A stretch of DNA of 64,000 nucleotides, taken from NCBI GenBank assembly GCA_023101725.1, contig JALJCO010003053.1, forward strand, positions 1,433,501-1,497,500, given 5' to 3'. The first letter of the stretch is position 1. Each line of letters begins with the position of its first letter. Shown here piece after piece: positions 60,634 to 64,000 of the stretch. The DNA comes from Atherinomorus stipes. Lineage: Eukaryota; Chordata; Actinopteri; Atheriniformes; Atherinidae. The notes below the pieces were generated by a model. It searched no databases, had not been told where the DNA came from, and saw only the letters and a program-made list of their open reading frames with translations. Both the position numbers and the translations under genes were made by a program.

Positions 60634-61411
60634 TTAAAGGTGCCATGACATCAAATTTCACTTTTCTGGGGTTTTGGGTGTATAATATGATCTGTTGTGC
60701 ACTGATGAGGCCATGTGAATGTCCAGAGTGAGAATCAAAGTTCCTGTTTATGGTCTGTCAGCTTTGTCTCTCTGCTCAGAAACAGTTGAATCAGACAGCA
60801 TTGTACATAGTTCTATCATTCTACGTAATTTAATTGCTCCAATAAGAGCACACTATCAACTAAGCAGCGCCCCCCCTCTCTCTCCTAACGGTCTATGCAC
60901 CGTCCACTCCCCCCTCCCCTCCCTGTCTGATTCAGCTTCGTGTATGGAGCTAGTAGTAACTTCTGTGCAGTACAGGTCTGGGTTTTCAAACAAATGGATT
61001 TAAAAGAAAACTTCTGCAGCAACACTGAGGGAGGCGACCACAACCTTGTCATTACCTGTAAGTTTATTTATTTTCTAAATGCTGTCTTCTCTGATAAACG
61101 TAGCTCACTGTCAGAGGTGCCCATGTTGCTAGCAGTTAGCCTTTAGCAAAGTCCGACCGTAGCTTGACCTAGATTCTCCAAATAAGGTCATAGCCCAATA
61201 AGGTGTAGCCAATCAAAATAAAGTCAACGTGGTCTCCGGGTAAAGCTCCATATCATCACCGGACCCAACTGTTTTACTGAGGAAGTGAGGTCTGGTATTT
61301 CAAAACAATACTCCGCTGTAAAAAATGCCGTTTTTTTCTTTGGAGTATTTAAATATGCAGTAATGCCAACAACATAAACTAGTTTTTACTGCTATGTCAT
61401 CACTCCTTTAA
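60634..61411. mobile_element. MITE with TTAA target site, copy 2
   Basis: TTAA at 60634-60637 and 61408-61411 flanks a 770-bp element. It starts AGGTGCCATGACATC and ends with the inverted GATGTCAT-like ATGTCATCACTCCT; 11 of 14 TIR bases agree. No transposase; the 94-codon frame inside has no known domain. Sequence differs from copy 1, so it is a separate family with the same target preference. Confidence 0.75.
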
Positions 61412-63550
61412 GTAAAAATAAAAAACAAAATAAAAATAAAAGGCCTGTTCTTTGCTGACTTACAGAAGATACCGTTGTTTGATTTTGTGGCCATGCTGCG
61501 TTCAAAGATGGTAACCAGAAATCTGTCTCCGGCTTTGTTTGTTTAATTCTCTGACGTTGAATACTGTATGTGTCTGGAAATAAATCAGAAAATATCTGCT
61601 TGTAAACTGGGTGTTAAAAGTCATATTTCAAACAGCAGAAGTCTGAAAAATGTTGGCCCAACAGATGTGAAGCTAGAAGCCACTGGCCCCTTAATCATGA
61701 AGTTTGCACACTGTGTTCGTACTGTAAACTTAAAAATATAAGTTATTGATTTTTTTCTAAGTCTCTCATAATGTCGTAGAGGGAACAGACACTTTTATGG
61801 CAGCACTAAAAGAAGCAAGCTGAATTTTTTTGATCCTCCCAGGGATTTTTTTTTTTAAAGGCAACACTTTAATCAGTTCAATATCCCCTTTAAAAAAAAA
61901 ATATTGTGTGTGTGGACTAAACAGCATATAACACAAAGTAATTGCCAGACTAATCTGGCCTTTTTAACCCAATTCCCTTGCAGATTTTCAATCTTCCAAA
62001 GCCTTGTCATCAACAGATTTTGCTGGCATGACCCGAGTGTTCAAGGCCAAACTGTGTTGTCAACTACAATGATGCAAACTGACAGCTACAAATAGAGAGG
62101 CTCCTTAGTAACTGGTAAACAAGATGCAAAAATGGAAAAGAATAGCACACACTCAACTAAACCCATGATTCTGACACATTTTAGTTAATACTAATCAAAA
62201 CTTTGCACTGTTGGATAATGGCCATGTTAGATTCCAGCCATTGGCGAGTCACCATGAAAGAGGTGGATAACTGAGCTCATTTAAATTCAGTCTTCTTGCT
62301 GCAGAGGTTTTGCATGCCAACTTATTCATGAGGTGCGCATTCTCCACTGCTGGGGTCATTTTTGGTTTCATATGACTGCCTCTATATCAGAACCAGATAT
62401 AGTGAGCATTATCACTCCTAAACTAATGGGTTGCTTTTATTGAAAACAGAAAACAATAATGGTAGGTAAAGTACTAAAAAGGGAAAATCAGTAAATCCTG
62501 AAATGGAGTGTGCCATGGTGACAAAGAACCATAAATCCTTTCTTTAGTTTGATAAAAATCAACAGGCCATTTTTCCTTATTTCCTGTTGTCAGATTTGAT
62601 TGATGGGTCAGCCATTTCTTTTATAGATCATTTTACTTCCCGTAAATATGTGCACAAACACAGTTTCAGCCTGAAATGAGAAAGAGAAACACAATTTCTT
62701 TGTTCTCAGTCTTGTAAACCACAACATTTGTATGTCGTCCAGTAATGACAGTGTCAGACAGAACGAGTCCCAGAAGGCCTTCTGGGCTTGAGTTCTGAAG
62801 GCCACAAGCTGACAGATACATGTAGGAGAACAAGGCAGAGAGGAAGCCTCATCATGACTTTGCGCAACCACCACCCCTGCCCCTCATAGCCAAGACTTCC
62901 TCAGTGACCGGGATAGCATAACTTCAAGTGGATGACATATTCTGATGGCAGACGCTCACAGAAAACAATGTTTTTGTACAAGGGTGGAACTGCTATTTTT
63001 TATTACCAGCAACTCCACAGGGACTGCCGTCCATCAATCTCCAAATGTTCTGCCATGAGTTCAGACTGATGAAGGGTTGTGAAATGCATTACCATGTGTC
63101 AGCTGTTTGGATTTAAGAGTTAATGTTCTCCCTGTGATGGCCATTTAAGTCATGCTACCATGACTTTAGAAAAGAAAAATACACATCATCAAGGTCCAAG
63201 ATCAGTTTTGTATCTCTAAAACTGGTTTGATTTATTGCGGTTTGCATTTTGATTCTTTGATATTTGTGTTCGTGACAGAAAAAAAGCACTAGGCATTCAC
63301 TCTACACCATCAGAGATGAGAACATACGGTATGTAAAGCCATGGAGTCATCAAGACACTTCAAAAACCAAGGTCTGCCACAGATGGGGTGACCCTAGAGG
63401 AAAAAAGCTAAAACATTATGGAGACAATATTAAAGAATCAAACAAAAAAAAAAATTCCATGGACTTATTTTCATATATAAACATTTACACTGTACTGTGC
63501 TGTATTACAAGTCTACCCAGCAGACAAAGGCCATCACCTAAATGCATTTA
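61412..63550. other. Intergenic single-copy DNA, no gene
   Basis: AT-rich with A- and T-runs (61848-61857, 61892-61901). No exon, RNA gene or transposon end supported. Confidence 0.45.
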
Positions 63551-63556
63551 TTTACA

Positions 63557-63588
63557 ATACCTGTCAAAAGTTTAGATACACTTTCTAG
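63557..63588 (+). mobile_element. Tc1-like terminal inverted repeat fragment
   Basis: TACCTGTCAAAAGTTTAGAT followed by ACACTTTCT matches the terminal repeat found in many fish Tc1 elements (TACCNGTCAAAAGTTTGGACACAC). The partner end and transposase are absent: the next bases begin a hAT-like end. Confidence 0.7.
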
Positions 63589-63690
63589 GGATGGTCATAT
63601 TGATACCTTTGAGTCGATACTTCGATACCAGCCCGACAAAATATCGGAATCGATACTTTTTTTTTAGTATTGTGATATAACTGTACAGAT
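63588..63690. mobile_element. hAT-like MITE fragment abutting the Tc1 end
   Basis: TAGGGATGGTCATATTGATA followed by GAGTCGATACTTCGATACC and CGGAATCGATAC is a hAT-MITE-like end similar in style to those at 10745 and 28361. It begins exactly where the Tc1 end stops, which suggests insertion into it. The other end is not seen before the window ends. Confidence 0.5.
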
Positions 63691-64000
63691 ACAAAACATG
63701 CAATTTGTTTCTACTTCTGAGAGTTTTAGGCAATGAAATTATGTAAGGAGCCAGATTCTAGCTTCCGTATCACATGATGATGGTAGCCTATCAGATGCCA
63801 TGATGATGTTACTCCTGTTAGTGATGATAATGTTTTGGTATCTTTCAGTGGTTTAATGCAGATTATTGTACTTATTATCTTTTGGTAAATTTGTAATATT
63901 ACTATGACATTTTCTATTTTAACATCCAGCATCCATTTTAACTCCTTACTAAATTTGATTATTTTAGTTAGTACAGTATATATTATGTTATTTGATAATT
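63691..64000. other. Right end of window, no gene
   Basis: AT-rich sequence. It may be the interior of the preceding hAT-like element, which cannot be settled without sequence beyond 64000. Confidence 0.4.

Noticed and set aside
60719..61003. 94-codon plus-strand frame
   Set aside because: Lies inside a TTAA-flanked MITE and has no recognised domain.

Overview
The window is eukaryotic and very probably from a ray-finned fish. It holds one recognisable protein-coding gene, the 5' part of FTO (2-oxoglutarate/Fe(II) nucleic-acid demethylase) on the minus strand, with vertebrate splice sites. Around it are typical teleost repeats: two tRNA-derived SINE families, Tc1-like and hAT-like remnants, a PIF/Harbinger-like MITE, TTAA-flanked MITEs and long tetranucleotide arrays. 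I suspect a percomorph, but the sequence alone does not prove it.

Layout. 1-1311 is FTO intron 3. Exon 3 (1312-2338) encodes the start of the catalytic domain, including the iron-binding HxD motif and a fish-type acidic repeat insertion. Exon 2 (2443-2520) lies beyond a 104-bp intron. Intron 1 is about 23.9 kb (2521-26441). The short first coding exon (26442-26483) encodes MKRSGDSEGEKRRK. A CpG-rich promoter-like block with a ZNF143-type site follows at about 26600-26800. Exons 4 onward lie outside the window to the left.

Intron 1 contains a transposon cluster at 17.9-21.3 kb: a Tc1 remnant split by a hAT-like MITE that is itself split by a SINE, next to a Harbinger MITE and a MITE with long inverted repeats. 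Several repeat-free blocks look like conserved non-coding elements (7.8-8.2, 12.6-12.9, 13.8-14.0, 14.9-15.4 and 22.8-24.6 kb). In mammals FTO intron 1 is known to hold long-range enhancers of IRX3/IRX5; that these fish blocks do the same is inference.

From about 26.8 kb to the right end (37 kb) I find no convincing coding exon. In mammals RPGRIP1L is divergently transcribed from the FTO promoter, but none of its exons is recognisable here. This part is single-copy DNA with candidate regulatory blocks, interrupted by microsatellites (29.5, 36.8, 46.5 kb), an AT-rich perfect hairpin (28.6 kb), SINEs (50.1, 58.1, 58.9 kb) and MITEs (33.0, 50-51, 57.5, 60.1, 60.6 kb).

Regulatory calls rest on appearance only. 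Exon and transposon boundaries rest on visible splice sites, inverted repeats and target-site duplications.
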